Shown piece by piece: positions 7,948 through 16,694 of a DNA stretch of 21,570 nt. The DNA lies in contig CAIVNT010000621.1 of the NCBI GenBank assembly GCA_903907305.1, positions 1 through 21,570 of the forward strand, written 5' to 3'. Made by a program: the position numbers and the translations under genes. Origin of the DNA: an uncultured Ignavibacteriota bacterium. Lineage in GTDB: Bacteria; Bacteroidota; Ignavibacteria; UBA10030; UBA8401. The notes beneath the pieces are model-generated. The model did not search any database, was not told the origin of the DNA, and saw nothing but the letters and a program-made list of their open reading frames with translations. Positions within the stretch are counted from its first letter, which is position 1. Every line of letters starts with the position of its first letter.

Positions 7948-8135
7948 TTTGCGTGCACGGATTGCATGTGCTCATAGTATTAGGAGAGATATTCTCTTGT
8001 CTCCATGCTGTTCAATGTCGGCATGATTCTTGCAGTTCTTTTGATGTAATGTGTTTGAGAGAATGACGAGGTCAAGAGAATGTCAAGCAGATCTGTTATG
8101 TAAAAAAATATACGCAAAACATACTTTATCAAATA

Positions 8136-8282
8136 ATGGTACAACAGATAATTATAATGAGTTCACAAATAGTGTATTTCTCCATTATGCGTTGGGTCAA
8201 TAACGTAAAAGACATGATGCTGCAGCAAAGAGATTACCAACGAATGATGAAAGGACTCAAGAGCATCAAGAATCAAAAATGA
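8136..8282 (+). CDS. possible micro-ORF, 48 residues (or 41/31 from internal ATGs)
   Basis: A frame with in-phase ATGs at 8136, 8157 and 8187 ends at TGA 8280-8282. The last 31 residues are strongly amphipathic and basic: MRWVNNVKDMMLQQRDYQRM then MKGLKSIKNQK. No Shine-Dalgarno stands before any start. No family recognised. The AATAGTGTAT repeat lies inside its 5' part and again immediately after its stop. It could be chance in A+T-rich DNA. Confidence 0.2.
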   Translation: MVQQIIIMSSQIVYFSIMRWVNNVKDMMLQQRDYQRMMKGLKSIKNQK

Positions 8283-8696
8283 CAATAGTGTATCTTGCGT
8301 AATCTTCAACCAAATCATTTTTCCGCTTCAACGAACAACCCCCCGCTGTCGGTGACGGATTGAAATCCCCACTGCACTCTCTTTACGCATGAACGTATTG
8401 GACCTAAAATATCCTTACCGGAATGAGTGAAAATATATGGTTTAGGGCACTTTTTAAACGCTGCCAAGGTCCAAGAGGTGCATTTTCCTTTTCTTTTACT
8501 TTTAATTATTACAGAATATTTCGGATATTACCGTGTCGAGAAAATGACAGAGATGCTGCCATTCTTTTGACTATTCAACGTAATGCATCCTCGTTCCCGG
8601 AGTTGCAGAATCGCGTCAGTTGTATGATTTTGTACACTGTATCGGACGGCACGAAGGGCATTCAGTCAACGTAATTAACGTGCAGCGGGGATCGGT

Positions 8697-10802
8697 ATGA
8701 AACTTATCGGACAATTTACTTCGAAAGCATCATTTCCTCGATTCTTTTTGGTTGTGATCACCTTTGTCATTCTCAGTCAGGTGATGGAATTACTGCTGCT
8801 TAAAAACTTTCCGGATCTTCCCCATTCATCCATTCTTTTCTATAACACCGTTTTTCTTTCTCTGCTCATGCTTCCTGCGCTTTACTATTTTGCTTATCGG
8901 CCTATGACCGTGCTGCTTGCGGAACGGCAGCTGGCGGAAGCCAATGCAAAAATGTTCGAACAGACCATCCGGAGCATCAACAGCGTAGTTAACATTGCCG
9001 ATCTGAACGATAGTATCCTGTTTGTGAACGAAGCATTCTGCAAGACATACGGCTATACAGAGCAGGAACTCATCGGAAAGCACAGCAGTCTTTTTTGGTC
9101 CGACCGGAATCCGAGAAACGTTGTGGAGCAGATCCTGCCGGCAACGTTGAACGGAGGGTGGAGAGGGGAGCTCTATAATAAGAAGAAGGATGGAGCGGAA
9201 TTCCCAATTTCACTCTCCACATCGGTCATACGGAATGCGAGCGGAGAGAATATTGCCGTTGTTGCAATGGTGGAAGATATCACGGAACAGAAACGTGCAG
9301 AGCTGGAACGGCAGATCATCTTTGACATCGCGCAGGGAGTGACGACCACAGCCAATCTGTCCGATCTGTTCAAGGTGATCCATGAAGCGCTGAAGAAACT
9401 GATCTATGCGGAGAATTGTTACGTGGCGATCTACAATGAAGAGACGCAATTGATGAGTTACCCGTACTTTGTGGATAAATTCGATCCACGGCCTGAACCG
9501 GCGCCGATGAACAAAGGTTGTACAGCATATGTGTACCGTACCGGCAGACCGTTCCTATCGTCGCATGAACGGTTCAACCAGCTTGTCGCCGCGAAAGAAG
9601 CGGAGCTTGTTGGGACCAATGCACCGTCGTGGCTCGGTGCACCGCTGCAGAGTCCTTCGGGTATCATCGGTGTTTTGGTCGTGCAGCACTACGAGAATGA
9701 GAACATGTATTCCGAACACGATGTGCAATTCCTGCATTCGGTCGGTTCGCAGATCGCTTTGGCTATCGAACGGAAGCGGGCACAGGATGAATTACGGGAG
9801 AGCGAGGAGATGTTCCGGCGGCTGTTCGATGCATCGGCCGACCCCATTCTTCTGCTCGAAGATTCAGGATTTACCAATTGTAATCCAGCGACCGTTTCCA
9901 TTCTCGGCTATCAAAGCAAAGAGGAGTTTCTCAACAAACGGCCGCACGAAATATCTCCGGAATATCAACCGGACGGGACCCATTCAATGGATAAGTCGGT
10001 CACGATGATGATGACTGCTATTGCCGCCGGTTATCACCGGTTTGAGTGGACGCACCTGAAAGCGGACGGAACAGAACTGCTTGTGGAAGTGATGCTCACT
10101 CCCGTTGTGTTGAAAGCAAAACAGTATCTTTACACGATCTGGCGGGATATCGGAGACAGGAAACGTGCTGAGCAGTCCCTTCGGGAGAGCGAGGAGCACT
10201 TCCGTGCTGTTGCTCAGTCCGCGAACGAAGCTATCGTCACATCCAATATTCTCGGGACGGTGCTCAGATGGAATGATGGGGCGGAAAAGATCTTTGGGTA
10301 TTCCGAGCAGGAGATCATCGGAAAAGAACTGATCACGATCATTCCGAAGCACTATGTCGAACAACATCTCCAAGGATTGAAAAGGGTTGCAGAAGGAAAT
10401 GAGCGGCATGTGATCGGCGGAACAGTTGAACTGCACGGACTGAGGAAGAACGGCGAAGAATTCCCGATTGAACTATCGCTTGCTGAATGGGAAACCTCCA
10501 CCGGCAGATATTTTACCGCCATCATCCGAGATGTGACGAAACGGAAACTGATCGAAGCGGAACGCGAACAACTGATCGCCGACCTGCAGAATGCCATCGA
10601 ACAGATCAAAACACTGAAAGGGATCGTCCCCATCTGCGCGAACTGCAAGAAGATCCGCGACGATAAAGGGTATTGGGAGCAGGTGGATCAATACGTTGCG
10701 AAGCACACCGATGCAAAATTCTCCCATGGTATCTGTCCGGACTGCACGCAGAAACTATATCCGGACTATTTCAATAAGATGAGTAAAGAGAAGAAAGAGT
10801 AA
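8697..10802 (+). CDS. membrane-anchored PAS-GAF-PAS-PAS sensor with C-terminal Cys4 domain, no kinase
   Basis: A 701-residue sensory protein. Two membrane segments (about 16-35 and 45-68) are followed by PAS 1 (88-200, NEAFCKTYGYTEQELIGK), GAF (205-358, WLGAPLQSPSGIIGVLVVQH), PAS 2 (368-490, NPATVSILGYQSKEEF) and PAS 3 (494-620, WNDGAEKIFGYSEQEIIGKE). Each PAS ends in the usual D-I/V-T or RDIGDRKRAE exit helix. A short coiled coil leads to a compact end domain with GIVPICANCKKIRDDKGYW and FSHGICPDC, carrying Cys647, Cys650, Cys680 and Cys683. This CxxC..CxxC tail recurs at the ends of PAS and response-regulator proteins in other bacteria and suggests metal binding. No H-box, ATPase, GGDEF or EAL is present, so output must pass through the Cys4 domain or a partner. 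No cognate partner gene is adjacent. Confidence 0.88.
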   Translation: MKLIGQFTSKASFPRFFLVVITFVILSQVMELLLLKNFPDLPHSSILFYNTVFLSLLMLPALYYFAYRPMTVLLAERQLAEANAKMFEQTIRSINSVVNIADLNDSILFVNEAFCKTYGYTEQELIGKHSSLFWSDRNPRNVVEQILPATLNGGWRGELYNKKKDGAEFPISLSTSVIRNASGENIAVVAMVEDITEQKRAELERQIIFDIAQGVTTTANLSDLFKVIHEALKKLIYAENCYVAIYNEETQLMSYPYFVDKFDPRPEPAPMNKGCTAYVYRTGRPFLSSHERFNQLVAAKEAELVGTNAPSWLGAPLQSPSGIIGVLVVQHYENENMYSEHDVQFLHSVGSQIALAIERKRAQDELRESEEMFRRLFDASADPILLLEDSGFTNCNPATVSILGYQSKEEFLNKRPHEISPEYQPDGTHSMDKSVTMMMTAIAAGYHRFEWTHLKADGTELLVEVMLTPVVLKAKQYLYTIWRDIGDRKRAEQSLRESEEHFRAVAQSANEAIVTSNILGTVLRWNDGAEKIFGYSEQEIIGKELITIIPKHYVEQHLQGLKRVAEGNERHVIGGTVELHGLRKNGEEFPIELSLAEWETSTGRYFTAIIRDVTKRKLIEAEREQLIADLQNAIEQIKTLKGIVPICANCKKIRDDKGYWEQVDQYVAKHTDAKFSHGICPDCTQKLYPDYFNKMSKEKKE

Positions 10803-10826
10803 TAACATTCGTCTGCACCAGGTAAC

Positions 10827-10862
10827 AAAAACGCCCGGCATTTTGTCCGGGCGCTTTTGTTC
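10827..10862. terminator. bidirectional terminator between convergent genes
   Basis: CGCCCGG (10832-10838) pairs with CCGGGCG (10847-10853) over an 8-nt loop. It is flanked by AAAAA on the left and CTTTTGTTCTT on the right, so it can stop transcripts from both the PAS/GAF gene and the convergent glycohydrolase gene. Confidence 0.8.
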
Positions 10863-10910
10863 TTGGGGAGGAATGTGATCCTTTAGGAATGTTCCGTCGC
10901 AGATCGGATA

Positions 10911-12533
10911 TCATCTTTCAAAAGAAAATTTAGATATCGCGCTTTTCTTCGGTGCCGTCTTGAAGATGATCGCCTGCGTAAGATAGATGTTCTTCCCGAG
11001 TGATTCCGGCCGTTGTTCACCCTTCACGACAAGCCGAACAATATGTGTGCCGCCGGCAAGACCGTTCACCTGCCATAGGACCATGTTCTCGTGTTCCTGA
11101 TTATTATAGAAGTAATACGTATCGATCGACCGGACAAATTTCCCGTCCAAATACACATCAGCTTTGCCGCCGTCCCTCACCCAATTGCCGTTCAGCGCTA
11201 TGCCGTTCCCGGAGAACCGGAACTCAACCGCATCTCCTTTGTTGGATGAGAGAATGGACTGCGGAACGGGTTGTTTTGTCTTCCAGTCCGTGCGGTTATG
11301 GATCTGCCAATTTCCTTTTGTTTTCCATGGACCTTTATCGAAGACCGATATCTTTTTATCGAGCAGAACGTTCGGGAACGCATCTTCGAATGGAACAGCT
11401 GCCGGCTTCTGCTCAATGATCGTGATGCTGCTGTCAGAGACCGTGCCGCCGTTCTCTTTTATCATCGCGACCGCATAGTTGTATGTGTTCAAGACCGCTT
11501 TGCTGAATGAATAATCGGTATTGATGAAGAGGGAATCCTTCATCCGCAAGACCCCTTCGCGCATTTCGCGGGGAAGTTTTTCGAATCCGTGCATTACCCC
11601 GAGCACAGCCATGGCGCTTGACGGATTGCAGTCCGCATCCTGTCCGCAGCGTGCGGTGATCTCAAGAGTCCTCTGAGGATCACCGTTGCCGTAGAGGAGT
11701 CCCATGACGATGTACGCTCCATTCAATTTTGCGTCGATATTGAATGTGCTCCCTGCTTCACAGATATGGTCTGCGCCCCATTTGTTTTCCAGTTCCTGCC
11801 ATGCTGCTTTCCAGTCGTTGGGATACTGTTGATGGAGCAGGATCACACCGGATACCATCTTTGTGTAATCGCTCTGCGGGGGAAGAGTCTTGAGCGCATT
11901 ATTGATGACGACGGCGATGTCGTTATAAAAAAATGCCTGTGTGTGAAGTGCGGCAATAAAGATGCCGCCGTACACACCATCCCCGTAGTTCATGATGTGA
12001 CCGATCTTGTCCGCCATTGTCGAAGCAGTTACAGGCATTCCCGGCGCCATAAATCCGAGATAATCCGCTTCGATCTGAAAATCGATATCATCGGCGTGTG
12101 AATTGAAGTCCGGATGACCGGACATCGGCGGAAAGATGCTGTCATAATAATTTTTCCGTGCCTGTACATTCGCATGCCAGAGCATGTAACCCGCTTTGGC
12201 GAACATCTCCTGGAATTTTTTTGCCGGCGCGTTCACGCCGAATCGATCCATCGTCATCATGAACGTCAGTTGAACGTAGATATCATCCTGCCACATGCTT
12301 CCGATGATGTCGTTCGGGGTCCACGTGATGGGATCATCGAACGTTTTTCCCTGTGCCCGGAATTCCACTGGAGCGCCGTAGGTCACGCCGATCATCTTCC
12401 CAGCCCACCCGCCGGCGATCTTGTCTTTTAATGTTTGAATGTCCATCGTGCGGAGCGTTGACGGCTGTGCCGCACTGATCGTTACGGCGATCAACGCGAT
12501 GGAAACAGTACCGAGGAGTCTGCAAATCTTCAT
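10911..12533 (-). CDS. secreted ADP-ribosylglycohydrolase-family protein with C-terminal carbohydrate-binding-like domain
   Basis: From the ATG at 12531-12533 the protein has 540 residues and begins with a good signal peptide (MKICRLLGTVSIALIAVTIS, cleavage near AA-QP), so it is exported. An upstream in-frame TTG at 12585-12587 would bury that signal and is not preferred. Residues about 30-360 match the ADP-ribosylglycohydrolase fold: KIAGGWAGKMIGVTYGAPVE at the start, WQDDIYVQ (81-88) at the position of the first acidic metal-binding motif, HADDID (147-152), and CGQDADCNPSS (296-306) at the second metal motif (Asp299, Asp301). Residues about 400-520 form a beta-rich region (FSGNGIALNGNWVRDGGKAD, VYLDGKFVR) of the type found in sugar-binding modules. 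Being extracytoplasmic, its substrate is more likely a glycan-linked or free compound than intracellular ADP-ribosylated protein; this is inference. Confidence 0.83.
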   Translation of the reverse strand: MKICRLLGTVSIALIAVTISAAQPSTLRTMDIQTLKDKIAGGWAGKMIGVTYGAPVEFRAQGKTFDDPITWTPNDIIGSMWQDDIYVQLTFMMTMDRFGVNAPAKKFQEMFAKAGYMLWHANVQARKNYYDSIFPPMSGHPDFNSHADDIDFQIEADYLGFMAPGMPVTASTMADKIGHIMNYGDGVYGGIFIAALHTQAFFYNDIAVVINNALKTLPPQSDYTKMVSGVILLHQQYPNDWKAAWQELENKWGADHICEAGSTFNIDAKLNGAYIVMGLLYGNGDPQRTLEITARCGQDADCNPSSAMAVLGVMHGFEKLPREMREGVLRMKDSLFINTDYSFSKAVLNTYNYAVAMIKENGGTVSDSSITIIEQKPAAVPFEDAFPNVLLDKKISVFDKGPWKTKGNWQIHNRTDWKTKQPVPQSILSSNKGDAVEFRFSGNGIALNGNWVRDGGKADVYLDGKFVRSIDTYYFYNNQEHENMVLWQVNGLAGGTHIVRLVVKGEQRPESLGKNIYLTQAIIFKTAPKKSAISKFSFER

Positions 12534-12868
12534 AGAGAAAATGGGAAAATGAATGGAACGGTAATAGTCTGTCTCCGGAATAAACAACGGAGAGAACTGT
12601 GAGAATAATAATCCCTTGTCCGTTAAAATGAAAGGAAATTATTTTCACGGCACTGTTCTACATCCACTCTCGATCTCTGTGCGGAACAGGTTGGTCACTT
12701 CATGAAATACCCCATTCTGCCTATCATTCCTGCACACAGATCCTGTTGAACGTACAATTCCCTCTTATTTAAATAAACTTCATTTTTCCGTCGGATTGCT
12801 TTGATAATTCTTTATATTCGGTATCATTCTTCCAACTTCTGTCATCCTTTTCAATTCCGCATTATCAC
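12534..12868. other. divergent intergenic region between glycohydrolase and sensor kinase
   Basis: About 335 bp containing the upstream regions of both genes. A 12-bp A+T palindrome, TTATTTAAATAA (12765-12776), is the only symmetric element I see, and A+T-rich palindromes arise easily by chance. The 12790-12830 stretch (TTTGATAATTCTTTATATTC) could hold the kinase promoter but fits no consensus well. No gene or RNA recognised. Confidence 0.4.
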
Positions 12869-15800
12869 GTGAGATCTTCAGCGTTATTTTTTTTCCCCCT
12901 GTTTGTTGTATTGTCGTGGCAGAGACTGCCGGCAACAGAATCCGGTGATTCTTTTGCTCAGACCGTTCAGCTTTCCGTGGAATATTGGAACATCGACAAA
13001 GGTCTTCCGCAAAACACGGTCAAGTCTTTGGTACAGACATCAGACGGGTATATCTGGTTCGGTACGTCGGGAGGGCTCGTCCGCTTCGACGGAATCTCGT
13101 TCACAGTGTTCAACACCGTGAATACACCTCTCCTCACTTCTGACCGTGTGCTGACATTGATGGAGGACCGTGACGGTCGTCTATGGATAGGTCTTGAGGA
13201 GGGAGGATTGATAACATACTTCCGCGGCATCTTCACCATTCCCGAACATCTTCAAGAACTTGAAAAGAAAACGGTTCTCAAGATCTATTCCGATTCCGCC
13301 GGAGCACTGTGGGTCTTCTCCATCCCGGACTTGGTCACCCGGATTTTTGGCAATACCGTGCAATTTTTTCACGGGTTGAACGGACTGAACAAAGGTGGCG
13401 GGTTATTTCTTGATAACAACGGCAGGATCTGTGCTTCGACGGATAAAGATTTTTTCCAATTTTCCGGCGGATCATTCGTTCCGGCCAAGTTGAATGAAGC
13501 AGTGGGGATCGATCTCGCCATTGCCCCGTATTGGGACCGGAACGGAAATCTCTGGACCTGCCGAAAGGGAGTGGATCTTTTGCGTTCATCTGCTTCCGGT
13601 GTGAAGAGGTTTACCGCTTCCGACGGATTGCTCTCAACGTATCTGCGTTCGATCTATCAGGACAGGGAAGGCGAAGTGTGGATCGGATCGGACGCGGGAT
13701 TGAATATGTATGACGGGAACAACTTCTACGGTTTTACGATGGACGACGGATTGAAGGGACTCGAGATCATCTCCATTCTGGAGGACACAGAATCGAATAT
13801 CTGGTTGGGGACAAAAACTTCGGGCTTGATGCGGATCAAGAAAAAAGCATTTACAACATACCGGAACACTTCCATCGGCGCCATCAACAATGTTACATCC
13901 GTCTTCGGCAGCCGTGACGGGACAATATTGTTCGGTGTTAATTGTGCCGGTGTCGATATCATCGACAGCAAGGGAATCGTTTCGAACCGGATTCCGATCT
14001 CGCAATTGGAGAATGGATGTATCTGGTCGGTGTTTATCGATTCGAAGAATACGCTTTGGCTGGGGACCTGGGGGGGTGGACTGTTGCGGTATCCGAATTT
14101 CGATCCTCATCGGAATGTTACCGGAACGGTCAAACGATTTAACAGGATCCCTGCTGAAGTGGTCCTGACAACAATGGAAAGCCGTGACGGATCGATGTGG
14201 TTTGGAACGCTCAACGACGGAGTATTTCGTTACCGGAACGACAGCATTGTCCGGATAGTGATGGAAGACGGACGGAAGAATTACGAAGTCCGTTCACTTT
14301 GCGAGGACCGGAGCGGAAGGATCCGCATCGGAACGAATGCCGGATTGTTTACACTGCGTTCTGCTGATGACACTCTCTGTCTTCCGGAGAAGAGTATTCC
14401 TGCTGTCACGATCAGAGCCTTGTATGAAGACGGTGAATCCGTCCTATGGATCGGTACTTACGGCAGAGGGCTGTTCAGGATGAAGAACGATACAACGGTG
14501 AATTTTCGTCAGGAACAGGGACTGTACGATAATTTAGTCTCCCACATTCTTGAGGATGATGCAGGTTGGCTGTGGATGGGATGCAATCGTGGTATTTTCA
14601 GCGTGAATAAGGCACAACTTGATCGGATCGCCGATGGAGAGAAGGAAGAGATCATCAGTACATTGTTCACAACAGCAGACGGAATGGTCAACCGTGAAAC
14701 GAATGGAGGATTCCAACCGTCAGCCTATAAGAGTCCGGATGGACGGTTATGGTTCCCGACTGTGAACGGAGTCGCGTCGGTGAGACCCGAACACGTTCGG
14801 AGAAATTCAATCCTCCCTCCGGTCGTGATCGAACGAATCCGCGTTGATCTGCAGCAGCGTTCTTTGGACACGACGGTGACCGTCAGAGAGACGGAACGGA
14901 TCATTGAATTCAACTATACCGCCCTGAGTTTTTCTGCACCTGAGCGGCTGCGGTTCAAGTACAGAATGGATGGCTATGATGAACATTGGATCGATGCCGG
15001 AAATAAACGCGAAGCGGTGTACATGAACATGCCTCCCGGGTCGTACAGTTTCAACGTGATCGCTGCAAATAATGACGGAGCGTGGAATACTCTCGGCGCA
15101 GCGATACCGGTCATCATCCTTCCTCCGTTCTGGCAGAGCCTGTGGTTCAAACTGCTGATCGGTTTTGTGCTTATCGTCGCCGGTCCCAGTTTCTATTTCT
15201 TGCGGGTGAGAGCTTTGGAGCAGAAAGCGAAAGAGCAGGAGATGTTTTCCCGTCAATTGATCACGTCGCAGGAACAGGAAAGGAAAAAGATCGCGGGTGA
15301 GATCCACGACAGTCTGAGCCAGAACATCTTATTGATCAAGCACCGGGCACAACTTGCCCTGGAGTTGAGCGCCGATCCTTCACGATTGATCGATCAGGTC
15401 AACGAGATATCCGCACTGGCCGCAGAGACGCTGGAAGATACCCGAAAGATGTCCCATGAACTGCGTCCGTCACATTTGGACAGGTTAGGACTCACACTGA
15501 CGCTGAAATATCTGATGGATAACATCGCAAATGCTACCACATTGATCGTTGAACGGGAAATCAATCCGGTGGACGGACTCCTCGCAAAGGATGACGAGAT
15601 CATGGTCTATCGCATCCTTCAGGAATTGATCAACAATGTGCTGAAGCATGCTGCGGCAAAGACTCTCACGGTGATCATCGGGATCGAGGAGTCACATTTC
15701 CGCATCTTCATTCAGGATGACGGGAAGGGATTCGATCCTGAAATGACGCGCATTTCGAAAATGGCCGGAGGACTCGGTCTTTCCGGCATCGCCGAACGGA

Positions 15801-15895
15801 TACACCTGCTGAACGGCACGTATTCTCTGATCTCAAGTCCGGGTGAAGGAACAACAATGAACATCCTTCTGCCCATTCAAATGAAGCTCTTATGA
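12869..15895 (+). CDS. propeller-sensor histidine kinase (Reg_prop, Y_Y_Y, HisKA_3, HATPase)
   Basis: A 1008-residue membrane histidine kinase with a GTG start and signal peptide (RSSALFFFPLFVVLSWQRLP). The periplasmic part (about 30-670) is built of many two-component-regulator propeller repeats, for example GLPQNTVKSLVQTSDGYIWF then GTSGGLVRFDG, ending in a Y_Y_Y domain (about 679-750, FKYRMDGYDEHWIDAG). One membrane helix (about 758-778) leads to a short coiled coil and a NarL-type dimerisation domain with phosphoacceptor His813 in GEIHDSLSQN. The ATPase has DDGKGFD (950-956) and GGLGLSGIAERI (from 967). Related Bacteroidota hybrids sense polysaccharide fragments, but this one lacks the fused receiver and AraC domain. 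Its TGA overlaps the next gene's ATG (ATGA), implying translational coupling to its regulator. The ligand is unknown. Confidence 0.93.
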   Translation: MRSSALFFFPLFVVLSWQRLPATESGDSFAQTVQLSVEYWNIDKGLPQNTVKSLVQTSDGYIWFGTSGGLVRFDGISFTVFNTVNTPLLTSDRVLTLMEDRDGRLWIGLEEGGLITYFRGIFTIPEHLQELEKKTVLKIYSDSAGALWVFSIPDLVTRIFGNTVQFFHGLNGLNKGGGLFLDNNGRICASTDKDFFQFSGGSFVPAKLNEAVGIDLAIAPYWDRNGNLWTCRKGVDLLRSSASGVKRFTASDGLLSTYLRSIYQDREGEVWIGSDAGLNMYDGNNFYGFTMDDGLKGLEIISILEDTESNIWLGTKTSGLMRIKKKAFTTYRNTSIGAINNVTSVFGSRDGTILFGVNCAGVDIIDSKGIVSNRIPISQLENGCIWSVFIDSKNTLWLGTWGGGLLRYPNFDPHRNVTGTVKRFNRIPAEVVLTTMESRDGSMWFGTLNDGVFRYRNDSIVRIVMEDGRKNYEVRSLCEDRSGRIRIGTNAGLFTLRSADDTLCLPEKSIPAVTIRALYEDGESVLWIGTYGRGLFRMKNDTTVNFRQEQGLYDNLVSHILEDDAGWLWMGCNRGIFSVNKAQLDRIADGEKEEIISTLFTTADGMVNRETNGGFQPSAYKSPDGRLWFPTVNGVASVRPEHVRRNSILPPVVIERIRVDLQQRSLDTTVTVRETERIIEFNYTALSFSAPERLRFKYRMDGYDEHWIDAGNKREAVYMNMPPGSYSFNVIAANNDGAWNTLGAAIPVIILPPFWQSLWFKLLIGFVLIVAGPSFYFLRVRALEQKAKEQEMFSRQLITSQEQERKKIAGEIHDSLSQNILLIKHRAQLALELSADPSRLIDQVNEISALAAETLEDTRKMSHELRPSHLDRLGLTLTLKYLMDNIANATTLIVEREINPVDGLLAKDDEIMVYRILQELINNVLKHAAAKTLTVIIGIEESHFRIFIQDDGKGFDPEMTRISKMAGGLGLSGIAERIHLLNGTYSLISSPGEGTTMNILLPIQMKLL

Positions 15896-16542
15896 CGAAA
15901 ATTACATTTATCTGCGCCGATGACCATCCCATCGTCCGGCAGGGTATGCAGATGATCCTTGAACGAAATCCATTATTGCACTGTATCGGTCAGGCGTCGG
16001 ACGGTGAACATGCGCTCTCCCTGATACGTCTGCATATGCCGGTGATCGCGATCCTGGATATGGATATGCCGAAAATGAGCGGGCTTGATGTAGCACGGTC
16101 GATCCAAAAAGAACATATCGATACATCGGTGATCATCATGACTGCTCATAAGGATGGGCTGATGATGAGAGAAGCAATGAAGAACGGTGTGCGCGGATTC
16201 GTTGTGAAGGAGAATGCCGTGACGGAAGTGCTAACATGCATCGAAACCGTGCTAAACGGAGGACGGTATGTAAGTCCTGTAATGACCGAATACTTTCTTT
16301 CGCAATCCACTGCCGGCGATGCAGCACGAACGACAGACACAGGAATGTCCTCCTTGACACTCACCGAAAGGAAAGTACTTCAACTCGTTGCAAAGAACAG
16401 GCCCAGCAAAGAGATCGCAGAAACTCTCTTTATCTCACACCGCACAGTAGAAAACCACCGGAACAATATCTGCAAAAAACTGAACATCTCCGGGTCGAAC
16501 GCGTTACTCCGTTTCGCACTGGAGAATAAAGACATCATCTAG
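15892..16542 (+). CDS. NarL/LuxR-family response regulator, partner of the upstream kinase
   Basis: A 216-residue response regulator. The receiver (about 1-120) has the acidic pair Asp10-Asp11 (ICADDHPIVRQGM), phosphoacceptor Asp56 (AILDMDMP), Thr84 and Lys106. The C-terminal HTH (about 150-216) is LuxR type: LTLTERKVLQLVAKN, KEIAETLFISHRTVENHRNN, ICKKLNI. The start overlaps the kinase stop by 4 bp, the usual sign of a coupled two-gene operon; HisKA_3 kinases normally pair with this regulator class, so partnership is well supported. A strong hairpin follows. Its targets are not shown by sequence; the giant T9SS gene immediately downstream is a reasonable candidate. Confidence 0.96.
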   Translation: MTKITFICADDHPIVRQGMQMILERNPLLHCIGQASDGEHALSLIRLHMPVIAILDMDMPKMSGLDVARSIQKEHIDTSVIIMTAHKDGLMMREAMKNGVRGFVVKENAVTEVLTCIETVLNGGRYVSPVMTEYFLSQSTAGDAARTTDTGMSSLTLTERKVLQLVAKNRPSKEIAETLFISHRTVENHRNNICKKLNISGSNALLRFALENKDII

Positions 16543-16567
16543 TCGCTTCTCTTTTTATTCTGTTGTT

Positions 16568-16622
16568 AAGCCTTGTCAAGGATTGATTCATTTTCACGGA
16601 TCCTTGACAAGGCTTTCCTTTG
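16568..16622 (+). terminator. long-stem terminator closing the two-component operon
   Basis: AAGCCTTGTCAAGGAT (16568-16583) and ATCCTTGACAAGGCTT (16600-16615) form a perfect 16-bp stem over a 16-nt loop, followed by a loose T-rich run (TCCTTTGT). It begins 25 bp past the regulator stop. The weak T-tract means a different structural role (mRNA 3'-end protection) is possible. Confidence 0.65.
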
Positions 16623-16676
16623 TACTGGCAAACCGTTGATAAACGCAACATTGAATTTCGAATACCTAAGTAGATT

Positions 16677-16694
16677 TACTCAGAGGATTGAGTA
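16677..16694. promoter_or_regulatory. 18-bp dyad, candidate operator
   Basis: TACTCA-GAGGAT-TGAGTA is a perfect 6-bp inverted repeat with a 6-bp spacer. It lies between the response regulator and the T9SS surface protein gene, about 300 bp before the latter's start. It could be a binding site for the LuxR-type regulator, by position only. Confidence 0.3.

Larger units (their letters stand above)
7658..8696. other. 1-kb divergent intergenic region
   Basis: The region separates the leftward SDR gene from the rightward PAS/GAF gene. It is A+T-rich with frequent stops. It contains a minus-strand TTACTTTG (7698-7705), one mismatch from TAnnTTTG and a weak promoter candidate for the SDR gene; a perfect 17-bp palindrome (7931-7947); three copies of AATAGTGTAT (7842-7851, 8168-8177, 8284-8293); and a micro-ORF ending at 8282. 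GGGGA just before 8697 could serve as a ribosome binding site for the downstream gene. No RNA gene was recognised. Confidence 0.6.

Noticed and set aside
8340..8380. GACGGATTGAAATCCCC, resembling a tRNA T-arm or CRISPR repeat piece
   Set aside because: No acceptor, anticodon or D-arm pairing can be built around it, and it occurs once with no repeat-spacer pattern.
8423..8674. 83-codon plus-strand frame before the PAS/GAF gene
   Set aside because: No Shine-Dalgarno, irregular composition, and no domain or membrane pattern; likely chance in the intergenic region.
9529..10008. 159-codon frame within the PAS/GAF gene
   Set aside because: Out-of-frame shadow of a gene with clear domains; its translation is rich in Arg/Ser/Cys as expected for a shifted frame.
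12534..12587. 18-residue N-terminal extension of the glycohydrolase from a TTG
   Set aside because: It would place a polar stretch before a good signal peptide; the ATG at 12531-12533 is the better start.
13634..14110. 158-codon minus-strand frame within the sensor kinase
   Set aside because: Antisense to the propeller repeats; no start signal and no domain.
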